Assembly: GCA_002428735.1 (NCBI GenBank) | Contig: DIXO01000019.1 | Coordinates: 27,549 to 91,548 of the forward strand | Reading direction: 5' to 3' | DNA from: Syntrophaceae bacterium UBA6078 | GTDB taxonomy: Bacteria; Desulfobacterota; Syntrophia; Syntrophales; UBA2210 | Length of the DNA: 64,000 nt | Part shown: positions 8,196-16,927 of the stretch, one piece after another | Position numbering within the stretch: the stretch's first letter is position 1 | Layout of the letters: each line of letters opens with the position of its first letter | The notes under the pieces: generated by a model | Told to the model about the DNA's origin: nothing | The model's database searches: none | Seen by the model: the letters and a program-made list of their open reading frames with translations, nothing else | Made by a program: the position numbers and the translations under genes

Positions 8196-9418
8196 AATAC
8201 GTTATTCTGCTGGGCGACGGGATGGCGGACTATCCGCTCCCCGAACTGCGGGGAAAGACACCCCTGCACGCCGCCCATACACCCCACATGGATCGGATGG
8301 CTTCGGAAGGAACGCTGGGACTGGTCGATACGATTCCTCCCGGCTTTACGCCCGGGAGCGACGTGGCGAATCTCTCTGTCCTGGGGTATGACCCTTCGGC
8401 ATATCATTCCGGGCGTGGCCCTCTTGAAGCGGCAAGCATGGGTATCCATTTGGCCCCCGACGACGTGGCATTCCGCTGCAATCTTGTCACGTTTGACTCG
8501 GGGGATGAACCCGTCATGGAGGACTTTACGTCTGGTCACATATCCTCCGAGGAGGCGCGGCAAATCGTACTGGATCTAGACGCGGAATTGGGTTCTCCCG
8601 ACATTACCTTTTATCCCGGCGTCGGATACCGTCACCTGATGGTGTACAAAGGTGGTCCCTCTTCACTGACGGCAACTCCACCGCACGATATCACCGGCCG
8701 TCCGATCGGCGATCACCTCCCCACAGGGGAAGGTTCTGATGAAATCCGACAACTTATGGAACGATCGCGCGATATATTGAAAAACCATCCCGTGAACCGG
8801 GAGCGCGTGGCGCAGGGGAAAAAGCCCGCAACCTCCATCTGGCTGTGGGGGCAGGGGAGGGCGCCCGCCATGAAACCCCTTACCGACCGGTACGGGATCA
8901 AGGGAGGGATCATATCAGCTGTTGATCTCCTGAAGGGAATCGGCACCTACGCCGGCCTCGAGGTTCTTCCCGTCCAGGGTGCAACCGGATACACCGACAC
9001 CAACTACCGGGGGAAGGCGGAAAAGGCCCTTGCCTTTCTCAGGGACGGCGACTTCGTTTTTCTCCACGTAGAGGCCCCCGATGAGATGGGACATGAAGGG
9101 AATATAGAAGGGAAAATCAGGGCCATAGAGGACTTTGACCGGGAAGTGGTGGGGACCGTGCTTTCGGGAATCGCTTCCCTCGGTGAATTCAGGGTAATGG
9201 TGCTCAGCGATCATCCGACCCCCATCGCGCTGAAGACCCATTCGTCGGATCCGGTTCCTTTCGCGGTTCTTTCTTCAGTTGACGGGGAGAATAAGGCAAC
9301 GGGCGCTTGCTACCATGAGGCGGCGGCCTTTGATATAGGTTTGATGGTTTCCCCCGGTTATTTGCTGATGGATTACTTTATGGAAAACTGGAGAGGGTTT
9401 GTTGAAAAAAAGGGGTGA
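8192..9418 (+). CDS. ApgM-type phosphoglycerate mutase homologue, proposed homoserine kinase
   Basis: A 408-residue member of the alkaline-phosphatase-like, metal-dependent phosphoglycerate mutase family (archaeal type). Visible marks are LLGDGMADYP at the N-terminus, TPGSDVANLSVLGYDP with the metal-binding/nucleophile Ser, and the C-terminal HVEAPDEMGHEG and SDHPTP metal motifs. The sub-branch found beside homoserine dehydrogenase is described in family databases as a proposed homoserine kinase. The four-base ATGA overlap with hom here fits that role, and no GHMP-type ThrB is seen in the window. Plain phosphoglycerate mutase activity remains the alternative. Confidence 0.85.
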   Translation: MKYVILLGDGMADYPLPELRGKTPLHAAHTPHMDRMASEGTLGLVDTIPPGFTPGSDVANLSVLGYDPSAYHSGRGPLEAASMGIHLAPDDVAFRCNLVTFDSGDEPVMEDFTSGHISSEEARQIVLDLDAELGSPDITFYPGVGYRHLMVYKGGPSSLTATPPHDITGRPIGDHLPTGEGSDEIRQLMERSRDILKNHPVNRERVAQGKKPATSIWLWGQGRAPAMKPLTDRYGIKGGIISAVDLLKGIGTYAGLEVLPVQGATGYTDTNYRGKAEKALAFLRDGDFVFLHVEAPDEMGHEGNIEGKIRAIEDFDREVVGTVLSGIASLGEFRVMVLSDHPTPIALKTHSSDPVPFAVLSSVDGENKATGACYHEAAAFDIGLMVSPGYLLMDYFMENWRGFVEKKG

Positions 9419-9803
9419 ATACCGGATTCGGGTGACCTACGCGGACACAGACGCCATGGGGGTCGTCTATTATGCCAACTATCTGAAATGGTTTGAGATA
9501 GGGCGGTCTGAATTAATGCGCGACATGGGTATCGTGTATTCCGAATTGGAGACGGAGGGATATTATCTGCCCGTAATCGAGGCGCACTGCCATTATCTGT
9601 TGCCTGCCCGGTATGACGAAATAGTCGTGATCGAGACAGAGATCACCGCCATCAGGCGGGCCAGCGTGCGCTTTGATTACGTGATACGGGATGAAACAAA
9701 GGAGCGTATCCTGGCCGAGGGATTCACCCTCCATCCCTTCACCAGCAGGGAAGGGAAAATCGTACGGGCGCCGAAGCATGTGTCTGACAAAATAACCGAA
9801 TAA
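9399..9803 (+). CDS. YbgC/FadM-type acyl-CoA thioesterase (hot-dog fold)
   Basis: A 134-residue thioesterase that would hydrolyse short or aromatic acyl-CoA in the cytoplasm. The family signature YADTDAMGVVYYANYLKWFE near the N-terminus carries the catalytic Asp18, followed by the long hot-dog helix. It starts with TTG 9399 inside the end of the preceding gene, with GGAGAGGG upstream, so it is probably cotranscribed with hom and the kinase-like gene. Substrate cannot be read from the sequence. No Tol-Pal genes, the usual ybgC partners in gamma-proteobacteria, are nearby. Confidence 0.85.
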   Translation: MLKKRGEYRIRVTYADTDAMGVVYYANYLKWFEIGRSELMRDMGIVYSELETEGYYLPVIEAHCHYLLPARYDEIVVIETEITAIRRASVRFDYVIRDETKERILAEGFTLHPFTSREGKIVRAPKHVSDKITE

Positions 9804-9821
9804 CAATAAAGGAGTTTTTGA

Positions 9822-10517
9822 ATGGCGGACAAGCTGACAAAAAAAGAGTTGGAACAGCCGGATGAATTTCACACCATGGGATGGCGGGCAATCCAGTATC
9901 TGTCCATGCACAGAAAGAGGTTTTATACGGCTGGAGCGATCGTCCTCCTGATCCTGGTCCTGGCCGGGGGATGGTACTTCTACCGCCTGGATTATGAAAA
10001 AAAAGCCCAGAACCTCTATTCATCTGCCTATGGCTCTTATTCGGCGCCGGGAACTGCCGGAGAAGACATGAGGGGCGTGTATCTGAAAGCTCTCACGATA
10101 TACGAAGAACTTGTCAGGGACTACCCTCGCAGTCGGGTGGCCACTCTCGCCCTTTACAATATGGGGAATCTGTATTTCCACGTCGATGATATGAAAAAAG
10201 CCATCGAATCGTACCGGAACTTCCTGAAACGATCCGGAGATCAGGATATATTGATTGCGCTTGCCCATCAGGGGCTGGGTTATTGTTACGAGCAGACCGA
10301 AGAATATGATAATGCATTGAAATCATTTGAAGACGCGAATCGGACAGTGAAGGGAACGCGATTTGAATATGTCAATTACGCGAATATGGCACGTATGTAT
10401 GAAAAGATGGGCAAGCCGAAAGAGGCCATTGAATTTTACGGCAACGCTGCCGGTAAGATGAAGGATCCCCTTATGGAAGCCCTGGTGAAAAGAAAGCTGG
10501 CGTCTCTGGCCCCGTGA
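9822..10517 (+). CDS. Membrane-anchored TPR protein
   Basis: A 231-residue protein with a short cytoplasmic N-terminus, one membrane segment (about residues 35-55) and an outward tetratricopeptide domain. At least three TPR-like helix pairs are visible, such as VATLALYNMGNLYFHVDDMKKAIESY and ILIALAHQGLGYCYEQTEEYDNALKSFE. The layout resembles YfgM-type proteins, which work with the SecYEG translocon and periplasmic chaperones, but the similarity is structural only. AAAGGAG precedes the ATG, 18 bases after the thioesterase. Confidence 0.75.
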   Translation: MADKLTKKELEQPDEFHTMGWRAIQYLSMHRKRFYTAGAIVLLILVLAGGWYFYRLDYEKKAQNLYSSAYGSYSAPGTAGEDMRGVYLKALTIYEELVRDYPRSRVATLALYNMGNLYFHVDDMKKAIESYRNFLKRSGDQDILIALAHQGLGYCYEQTEEYDNALKSFEDANRTVKGTRFEYVNYANMARMYEKMGKPKEAIEFYGNAAGKMKDPLMEALVKRKLASLAP

Positions 10518-10568
10518 AACGGATGCACGAATACAACACAATCAATCGGAAGGATACGTTCAAAAAAC

Positions 10569-12365
10569 ATGAAAGTATTGATGTCAGGGAATGAAGCAAT
10601 CGCGAGGGGGGCCTATGAAGACGGCGTTGCCTTCGCCTCCGCGTACCCCGGAACCCCGAGCACGGAGATTATAGAGGCATTTTCGAAATATGACGGCGTC
10701 TACTCCGAATGGGCGCCCAATGAAAAGGTGGCTCTTGAGGTCGGGATCGGCGCCGCACTCGCCGGAGCTCGGGCTCTGGTGGTGATGAAGCACGTGGGAG
10801 TCAACGTGGCCGCTGATCCTCTGTTTACGGTCAGTTACACCGGCACCGAGGGAGGTCTGGTCATTATCAGCGCGGATGATCCATCCATGCACAGTTCCCA
10901 GAACGAGCAGGATAACCGCAACTACGCCCGTGCCGCAAAGATCCCCATGCTTGAACCCTCAGACAGCAGCGAGGCAAAGGAATATATTAAGATCGCCTTC
11001 CGATTGAGCGAAGAATTTGACACGCCTGTTTTTCTCAGAACCACTACGAGACTTGCCCATTCCAAATCCGTTGTCGATCTGGAAGAACCCAAACGCCATG
11101 TGGGAAAAAGAGAATTCCGGTATGATCCGTCAAAATATGTGATGGTCCCTGCCAAGGCGCGGGAACGAAGGATCGAGGTCGAAAGGAGAATGGAACGGCT
11201 TCGGGAGTTCGCCGAGACGTTTCCGCAGAACAGGATGGAAATACGGGATACGCGGGTTGGCATTATAACAGCCGGAATGCCCTATAATTACGCAAAAGAC
11301 GTGTTCCCTGATTATTCCTATCTCAAGCTGGGCATGGTGCATCCTCTTCCGTCGGGTCTCATCAGGGAATTCGCCTCACAGGTGAAAAAGATATACGTAG
11401 TGGAAGAACTTGATCCCATTATTGAGGAACAGATACGGGCGATGGGAATCGAAGTCATCGGTAAAGAGGCGTTTCCGTACACGGGCGAGTTCGATCCCGG
11501 CATCATTGAGGCGGGGATTACCGGGGCGAAAACAGAGAGAGAGGTCCTTCTTGACCGCCTGCTTCCCCAGAGACCGCCGAATCTATGCCCGGGCTGCCCG
11601 CATCGGGGTCTTTTTTATGTTTTGGGAAAACTGAAGGTGTTTGTAACCGGCGATATCGGGTGCTACACCCTCTCATTCATGAAACCTCTTGAAGGGCTTC
11701 ATTCGTGTGTCTGCATGGGTGCCAGCGTGGGGATGGCGCACGGTATGGACAAGGTTCTGGGCGAACAGGGGAAAGTGGTGGGTGTACTCGGTGATTCCAC
11801 CTTTATCCATTCGGGGATCACCCCTCTCCTGAACATGGCCTACAACAAGAGCAACGCGGTGATAGTCATATGCGATAATCGGACAACCGCAATGACGGGG
11901 ATGCAGGAACATCCCGCAACCGGCTTCACCCTTCAGGGCGAGGCAACCAAGGCGCTTGATTTTGTCAAACTCGCGCAGGCACTTGGCATCGAAAATATAC
12001 AGGTGATCGATCCCTTTGATATCAAAGACACGAGGCGAGTCATCAAAGAAGAGCTCTCCCGGAAAGGGCCTTCTCTGGTTATATCGAGAGCCCCGTGTGC
12101 CCTGCTTGCCGTAAAACAGAAAATGGATCGCAGGGCACCATTGAGGGTTGATCCGGACAAGTGCATCGGCTGCAAGGCGTGCCTTGGCCTGGGATGTCCG
12201 CCGATCTCATGGCAACGGTTTGAGGATATGGATACGCAGACAGAAAAGAAGACAAAAAAACAGGAGGGTATCGCCCGGATAGATTCAACCATATGCAATG
12301 GATGCACGCTGTGTCAGCAATTGTGCGGCGCGGGAGCCATCGTGGAGGTCACGGGAGATGAATAA
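10569..12365 (+). CDS. iorA: Indolepyruvate:ferredoxin oxidoreductase, alpha subunit
   Basis: A 598-residue thiamine-diphosphate enzyme that oxidatively decarboxylates aryl pyruvates to aryl-acetyl-CoA and reduces ferredoxin, as in amino-acid fermentation or reverse synthesis. The pyrimidine-binding domain starts at AYPGTPSTEI, the NLCPGCPHRG motif lies near residue 340, and the TPP motif follows with GDIGCY and GDSTFIHSG. The C-terminus carries two cluster motifs, CIGCKACLGLGC and CNGCTLCQQLC, near residues 535 and 580. It overlaps iorB by eight bases, as expected for the alpha/beta pair. Confidence 0.95.
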   Translation: MKVLMSGNEAIARGAYEDGVAFASAYPGTPSTEIIEAFSKYDGVYSEWAPNEKVALEVGIGAALAGARALVVMKHVGVNVAADPLFTVSYTGTEGGLVIISADDPSMHSSQNEQDNRNYARAAKIPMLEPSDSSEAKEYIKIAFRLSEEFDTPVFLRTTTRLAHSKSVVDLEEPKRHVGKREFRYDPSKYVMVPAKARERRIEVERRMERLREFAETFPQNRMEIRDTRVGIITAGMPYNYAKDVFPDYSYLKLGMVHPLPSGLIREFASQVKKIYVVEELDPIIEEQIRAMGIEVIGKEAFPYTGEFDPGIIEAGITGAKTEREVLLDRLLPQRPPNLCPGCPHRGLFYVLGKLKVFVTGDIGCYTLSFMKPLEGLHSCVCMGASVGMAHGMDKVLGEQGKVVGVLGDSTFIHSGITPLLNMAYNKSNAVIVICDNRTTAMTGMQEHPATGFTLQGEATKALDFVKLAQALGIENIQVIDPFDIKDTRRVIKEELSRKGPSLVISRAPCALLAVKQKMDRRAPLRVDPDKCIGCKACLGLGCPPISWQRFEDMDTQTEKKTKKQEGIARIDSTICNGCTLCQQLCGAGAIVEVTGDE

Positions 12366-12936
12366 AACCGTTACAAGCGTTTTGATGGTCGGTGTCGGGG
12401 GGCAGGGAATCATACGAGCAAGCGATATCCTCTCCGCGGTCATGATGGAGGCAGGCTTCGATGTGAAGAAAAGCGAGGTACACGGGATGGCCCAGAGGGG
12501 CGGCTGCGTGAGCAGTTATGTGCGTTTTGGCGAAAAGGTTTATTCACCGCTTGCGAGGAAAGGAGATGTTGATCTTCTGGTTTCATTTGAAAAGCTTGAA
12601 ACTCTCCGCTACCTCGACTGCTTGAAGGCAGACGGGGAGGTGATCGTGAACGATGAAGAGATATATCCTCCATCTGTCAATCTCGGCGAAGAACCCTACC
12701 CCGACGACGCCATATCTTTCATTAAAAAGTTTTTCACCGATGTGACGGTCATCGACGCAACAGAAATCGCCCTCAGTTCCGGAGACAGGAGGATGGCCAA
12801 TACGGTCATCCTCGGGGTCCTTTCATCGCATCTGGATATCGATAAGAAGGTATGGGAAACCGTTCTGGAAAAGAGTTTTCCTCCGAAGCTGCTGGAGGGA
12901 AACAAACAGGCATTCGAGCGGGGGAGGGGAGTGTAG
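12358..12936 (+). CDS. iorB: Indolepyruvate:ferredoxin oxidoreductase, beta subunit
   Basis: A 192-residue partner of IorA and the gamma-type domain of 2-oxoacid:ferredoxin oxidoreductases. GVGGQGIIRAS at the N-terminus and SEVHGMAQRGG are the family hallmarks. ATG 12358 lies within the end of iorA, giving translational coupling. No phenylacetate-CoA ligase is adjacent; the nearest acyl-CoA energy-conserving gene is the acetyl-CoA synthetase alpha chain at 15.4 kb. Confidence 0.93.
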   Translation: MNKTVTSVLMVGVGGQGIIRASDILSAVMMEAGFDVKKSEVHGMAQRGGCVSSYVRFGEKVYSPLARKGDVDLLVSFEKLETLRYLDCLKADGEVIVNDEEIYPPSVNLGEEPYPDDAISFIKKFFTDVTVIDATEIALSSGDRRMANTVILGVLSSHLDIDKKVWETVLEKSFPPKLLEGNKQAFERGRGV

Positions 12937-12943
12937 CAAACGG

Positions 12944-13870
12944 ATGCGACAACCCCTCGGCACGCTCATTCTTTTGTGTATGATCCTCTGCGGGGCTTTT
13001 CCGTGCCATGCCGGGGGGCTTCCTCACAATGAATGTGAGAGACAGTTTGCTTTCGCGGAGAGTCTTTTTGAAGAGTCTGATTTCTACCGGGCCATTGGCG
13101 AGTATAAACGGCTGATTTTTCTCTGCCCCGGTTCCGAAACGCTCTGCGAAAAGGCATTTTTTAAAATAGGCGTCAGTTATTTCAAGGCACAACAATGGCA
13201 GAAAGCGCGAGAGGCGCTTGACGATTTTCTCACTCGTTTCCCCGGGAGCCCAATGGTCGGAGAGGCTCTTTATCTTAAGGGAATGAGCGAAAAGCACCTT
13301 TCTCTCCATGAGGAAGCGCTCAACACCTTCGCGCATATCTCGGAGACACAAACCGGCGAAGTGCGAGAAAAAGCCATCTACCAGAGCGCCCTCATCCTTG
13401 TTGATATGCAACAATGGAAAAGGGCAGGGGAGATGTTTGCGCAGATTCCAGCGGGGAGCGTATTCTACGATTCCGCTGTCGTTTTTTCGGCAGGACTTGA
13501 AAATATCGGCAATCTTCCACACAAATCCCCCGCTGTTGCCGGCTCATTGGCTGCCGTTCTCCCCGGGGCCGGCCACCTGTACACGGAACGGCCGCGGGAT
13601 GCCCTTGTTGCCTTTCTCTTGAACGGTCTCTTTATCTGGAGCGCTATTGAGCTCTTTGAAGATGACAAATATGTCACCGGCGGGATCGTCACTTTTCTTG
13701 AATTGGGGTGGTATACCGGGAACATATACAGCGCCGTCGGCAGCGCCCATAAATTCAATAAGCGAACCCGGGAGACTTTTCTCCAGGGACTCAGAGACCG
13801 GGCGCATCTGTCATATTTTTACGATAGGAGCACCGCGTCAAACGGTATTATGCTCAGCATGAGTTTCTAG
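12944..13870 (+). CDS. Exported TPR protein with C-terminal membrane segments
   Basis: A 308-residue protein with a cleavable signal peptide (about residues 1-23, ending CHAGG), then TPR-like repeats (about 30-175) of the tol-pal/BamD-like kind, and a C-terminal part with VLPGAGHLYTERPRDALVAF and two hydrophobic stretches (about 195-255). The PGAGHLY signature occurs in small membrane proteins (DUF5683-like), often joined to TPRs. It begins eight bases after iorB and ends eight bases before yidD. The closeness to yidD suggests an envelope-biogenesis role; the exact function is unknown. Confidence 0.7.
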   Translation: MRQPLGTLILLCMILCGAFPCHAGGLPHNECERQFAFAESLFEESDFYRAIGEYKRLIFLCPGSETLCEKAFFKIGVSYFKAQQWQKAREALDDFLTRFPGSPMVGEALYLKGMSEKHLSLHEEALNTFAHISETQTGEVREKAIYQSALILVDMQQWKRAGEMFAQIPAGSVFYDSAVVFSAGLENIGNLPHKSPAVAGSLAAVLPGAGHLYTERPRDALVAFLLNGLFIWSAIELFEDDKYVTGGIVTFLELGWYTGNIYSAVGSAHKFNKRTRETFLQGLRDRAHLSYFYDRSTASNGIMLSMSF

Positions 13871-13877
13871 GCGTAAC

Positions 13878-14318
13878 ATGTTAAAATATATAACAACGAC
13901 TGCACTGTGCATGCTGATTCTCGGAGCGTCAACAGCGGGATCGGGGGGAACAGAACCCTTCGAGCCGTGGGGTTTCAACGGTCAATCCGCTCCAGTTCGA
14001 CCGGTCCGGTATGATCGAGGGGTCATCTCGCTGTCGGCGCGGGCGGCTTTGGCGGGAATCAATTTTTTCTCTGAATACATATCCCGGGTAGATGGCGACC
14101 GGTGTCCCATGTACCCAACCTGCGCCTCTTACAGCCGGCAGGCTTTCAAAAAACATGGCTTTCTGACAGGGGTTGTCATGACGGCGGACCGGCTGATTCA
14201 TGAGAATACCGAGATGGAGTGTGCCCCGTTGGTGAAGGTCGGTACAAGTATCAGATATTACGACCCCGTCAGTAACAATGATTTCTGGTGGTACAAAAGG
14301 GAAGGTCTTGACAAATAA
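13878..14318 (+). CDS. yidD: YidD family membrane protein insertion factor
   Basis: A 146-residue protein whose core, residues about 70-115, carries the YidD signature: YISRVDGDRCPMYPTCASYS with paired cysteines, then AFKKHGFLTGVVMTADRL. YidD assists YidC in inserting inner-membrane proteins. Unlike the usual 70-100 residue YidD, this one has an N-terminal signal-like hydrophobic segment and about 60 extra residues before the core, and it lacks rpmH, rnpA and yidC neighbours. It is paired instead with the TPR membrane protein upstream, so it may be a specialised paralogue. Confidence 0.85.
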   Translation: MLKYITTTALCMLILGASTAGSGGTEPFEPWGFNGQSAPVRPVRYDRGVISLSARAALAGINFFSEYISRVDGDRCPMYPTCASYSRQAFKKHGFLTGVVMTADRLIHENTEMECAPLVKVGTSIRYYDPVSNNDFWWYKREGLDK

Positions 14319-14344
14319 AGCGAAGTTGCTAGATTAGGAGCATT

Positions 14345-15280
14345 ATGGCAGAGGATTATTACAAGATACTCGAGGTCGATAAGAAGGCCTCGGTTGATGA
14401 GATAAAAAAGTCATATCGGAAACTCGCGCTCAAATACCATCCGGACCGAAATCAGGGGAACAAGTCAGCGGAAGAGCAGTTCAAGAAGATAAGTGAGGCA
14501 TACGCCGTTCTCGGAGATGCCGAAAAGCGAAAACAGTACGACAGCTTCGGATCGCAGGAAGCGTTCAACCGTAACTTCTCCCGGGAAGATATTTTCCGGG
14601 GATTCGACCTGAATGAAATATTGAGAGATCTTGGGGGTTTCGGGGGGGCTGCACGGTCGCGGGGACAGAGACGGACATACGCAAGTGATGATATCTTTTC
14701 TCAGCTCTTCAGAAACCAGCAACAGCAGCAGCACTACCAGCAACAGGTTCCCCGGAAGGGGCAGGATGTCGAATACAATCTTTCCATCAGTATCGAGGAC
14801 GCGTATACCGGTTCGGAAAAAAGGATTTCCTTCAAGAAGGATGATGGTGGGTTGAGCGAGGTGACCGTCAAGATACCGAAGGGGATTGACACGGGGAAAA
14901 AACTCAGACTTGCCGGCAGGGGGCTTCCCGGGTCCAGCGGAGGACCGCCGGGGGACATGTTTATCAATATTATCCTTGCTTCCCACCCTCATTTTACAAG
15001 GGAAGGGGACGATCTCCATATTCAGAAGGCCATTACCTTCCCTCAGGCAGCTTTGGGAGCCTCGATGGATATCCGTTTACCGGATGGCGACACAAAGCGG
15101 ATCAAGGTGCCGCCAGGAACACAGGCAAATACCAAGATCAGGATGAAAGGCCTCGGTTTTCCAAAGTTCAAGAAAGCCGGAAGAGGGGATGCCTACGTGC
15201 GATTTTCTGTCACCGTCCCGAAAAAACTCACCAAAAAACAGTCACAACTGATCAAGTCCCTCGCCGAGGAAGGGATATAG
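14345..15280 (+). CDS. DnaJ-type co-chaperone lacking the zinc domain (CbpA-like)
   Basis: A 311-residue type II Hsp40. The J-domain occupies residues 1-70 with HPD in LKYHPDRNQ. It is followed by a Gly/Phe-poor linker with a Gln run (FRNQQQQQHYQQQ), then two beta-sandwich substrate domains (about 140-305) with the family phrases KIPKGIDTGKKLRLAGRG and LPDGDTKRIKVPPGT. The cysteine-rich zinc region of DnaJ is absent. It would deliver clients to DnaK. A ribosome site TTAGGAG precedes the ATG. It stands downstream of yidD with a 26-base gap, so the TPR-YidD-DnaJ genes may share a transcript. Confidence 0.9.
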   Translation: MAEDYYKILEVDKKASVDEIKKSYRKLALKYHPDRNQGNKSAEEQFKKISEAYAVLGDAEKRKQYDSFGSQEAFNRNFSREDIFRGFDLNEILRDLGGFGGAARSRGQRRTYASDDIFSQLFRNQQQQQHYQQQVPRKGQDVEYNLSISIEDAYTGSEKRISFKKDDGGLSEVTVKIPKGIDTGKKLRLAGRGLPGSSGGPPGDMFINIILASHPHFTREGDDLHIQKAITFPQAALGASMDIRLPDGDTKRIKVPPGTQANTKIRMKGLGFPKFKKAGRGDAYVRFSVTVPKKLTKKQSQLIKSLAEEGI

Positions 15281-15390
15281 ATAGTCGACCACCCTTTATT
15301 CCAGCCTCGGTGCACACAAAAAGAATATCGGATTGCCGCTGCCACGAAAAAGCTGAGTCATAACATCAACACGTGAGGAGACAAATATAT

Positions 15391-16839
15391 ATGAGAAGCG
15401 GGATGAAAGAACTGGATTGCATCTTCAAGCCCAAGTCCATAGCCGTTATAGGCGCATCGGATACCGTTGGGAAATGGGGGTATATGATGGTGAAGCGACC
15501 CCTCAAAACAGGGTATCCTGGAGTTATTTATCCGATTAACCCCCATAAGTCCCAAATACTTGGGCTTCCTACGTATCCTTCCGTGATCGATGTGCCCGGT
15601 GATATTGATCTTGCCGTTATTACGACCCCTGCGCCGACTGTCCCGAATATTATCCAAGAGTGTGCACGGAAGGGAATCAGAGGGGCTGTCGTGATTACTG
15701 CCGGTTTTACGGAAGCCGGAGAGGAGGGAAGGCGACTTGAAGAGGAAATGGTGACTGCCGCCCGCGAAGGGGGTATCCGGTTTGTTGGTCCCAATGGTAT
15801 GGGGATATGGAGCGAGGTTGGCCGCCTGAGCTTATGTTTTGATGATGCCCCCAAGAAAGGTCCCATGGCATTTGTTTCCCAGAGCGGCACCTTCGGGGGT
15901 GCCATGGCCCGGGTAGCGAGCCAGAAGGGATACGGCCTCAGCAAATTTATCAGCATCGGCAACCAGGCCGATCTTAAGGCCGCTGACTATCTCGAATATC
16001 TGGCGGGGGATGATGAAACCAAGGTAATCATCCTCTATCTGGAGGGCTTGAGGGATGGAAGACGTTTCTTTGAGATCGCGAGGGAGGTGGTACGGGAAAA
16101 ACCGATTGTGGTCTATAAGGCCGGCCGTTCGAAGGCCGGCGCGAGGGCGACCATGTCGCATACCGCATCGATTGCCGGATCGGAACGGGTTTTTGACGGG
16201 ATGTGTCGACAGGTGGGGATTATTCAGGTTACAGAAGCGTTTCACCTGTTTGAAGTTGCCGAAGCGCTGGCGATTCTCCCCCTGCCTCCAGGAAACAGGG
16301 TCGCTATCCTGGGGAGTGGGGGACAGGGGGTAGTGGGGAGCGATTCCTGTTCGGCCTTCGGGCTAGAACTGCCTGAACTGGATCCCGATACGTCTCGGGC
16401 TATTTCAGTGCTTCTTCCTCCCCATGCGCCGCAAGCAAAAAATCCTGTGGATTTCGCGGGGACAAAACGGACTGCCCTCCAGGAAGTCGAGATTATTGAA
16501 AAGCTCCTACAACTGGACTATATTGACGGAGTTATCAGCAATGTTCCCGTCAGCGCACGGACCTGGGATCCTTCCATGGAGGTCGATGTCAATGACAAGC
16601 TCTCTTCCGGTGCCCTCAAGGTTGATATTGACGGGGCAATGCGCTATGCGTCGCTTCCACAGATATACGGAAAGCCGATCATTTGTATCCGATTCGGACG
16701 CGTCAAAGCGGATATTATGGAGCAGATATTAGGCGAAGGCCATATACCCATCTACGATACACCTGAGCAGTGCGCCCGCGCCATGGCGGCCCTCGCTCAA
16801 TACGGGGCAAGCTGCAGAAAGACCAACGAATGGAAATAG
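15391..16839 (+). CDS. ADP-forming acyl-CoA synthetase, alpha-type subunit
   Basis: A 482-residue protein with a CoA-binding fold (AVIGASDTVG near residue 20) and two succinyl-CoA-ligase-like domains. FVSQSGTFGGAMA is the ligase signature, and SHTASIAGS contains His257, the position that carries the phosphate in characterised acetyl-CoA synthetases (ADP-forming). These enzymes make ATP from acyl-CoA in anaerobes, or work backwards. Usually an ATP-grasp beta subunit is fused or adjacent; none is present in this window. GAGGAG ten bases before ATG 15391 supports this start over an upstream GTG. Confidence 0.85.
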   Translation: MRSGMKELDCIFKPKSIAVIGASDTVGKWGYMMVKRPLKTGYPGVIYPINPHKSQILGLPTYPSVIDVPGDIDLAVITTPAPTVPNIIQECARKGIRGAVVITAGFTEAGEEGRRLEEEMVTAAREGGIRFVGPNGMGIWSEVGRLSLCFDDAPKKGPMAFVSQSGTFGGAMARVASQKGYGLSKFISIGNQADLKAADYLEYLAGDDETKVIILYLEGLRDGRRFFEIAREVVREKPIVVYKAGRSKAGARATMSHTASIAGSERVFDGMCRQVGIIQVTEAFHLFEVAEALAILPLPPGNRVAILGSGGQGVVGSDSCSAFGLELPELDPDTSRAISVLLPPHAPQAKNPVDFAGTKRTALQEVEIIEKLLQLDYIDGVISNVPVSARTWDPSMEVDVNDKLSSGALKVDIDGAMRYASLPQIYGKPIICIRFGRVKADIMEQILGEGHIPIYDTPEQCARAMAALAQYGASCRKTNEWK

Positions 16840-16927
16840 AAAAACAGACCCGTAATCTTAACGTCTGATAAGATATGTTATGTAAACTTTAAATACGGTC
16901 GTTGGAACTCTCCACAAAAAAACCGTA

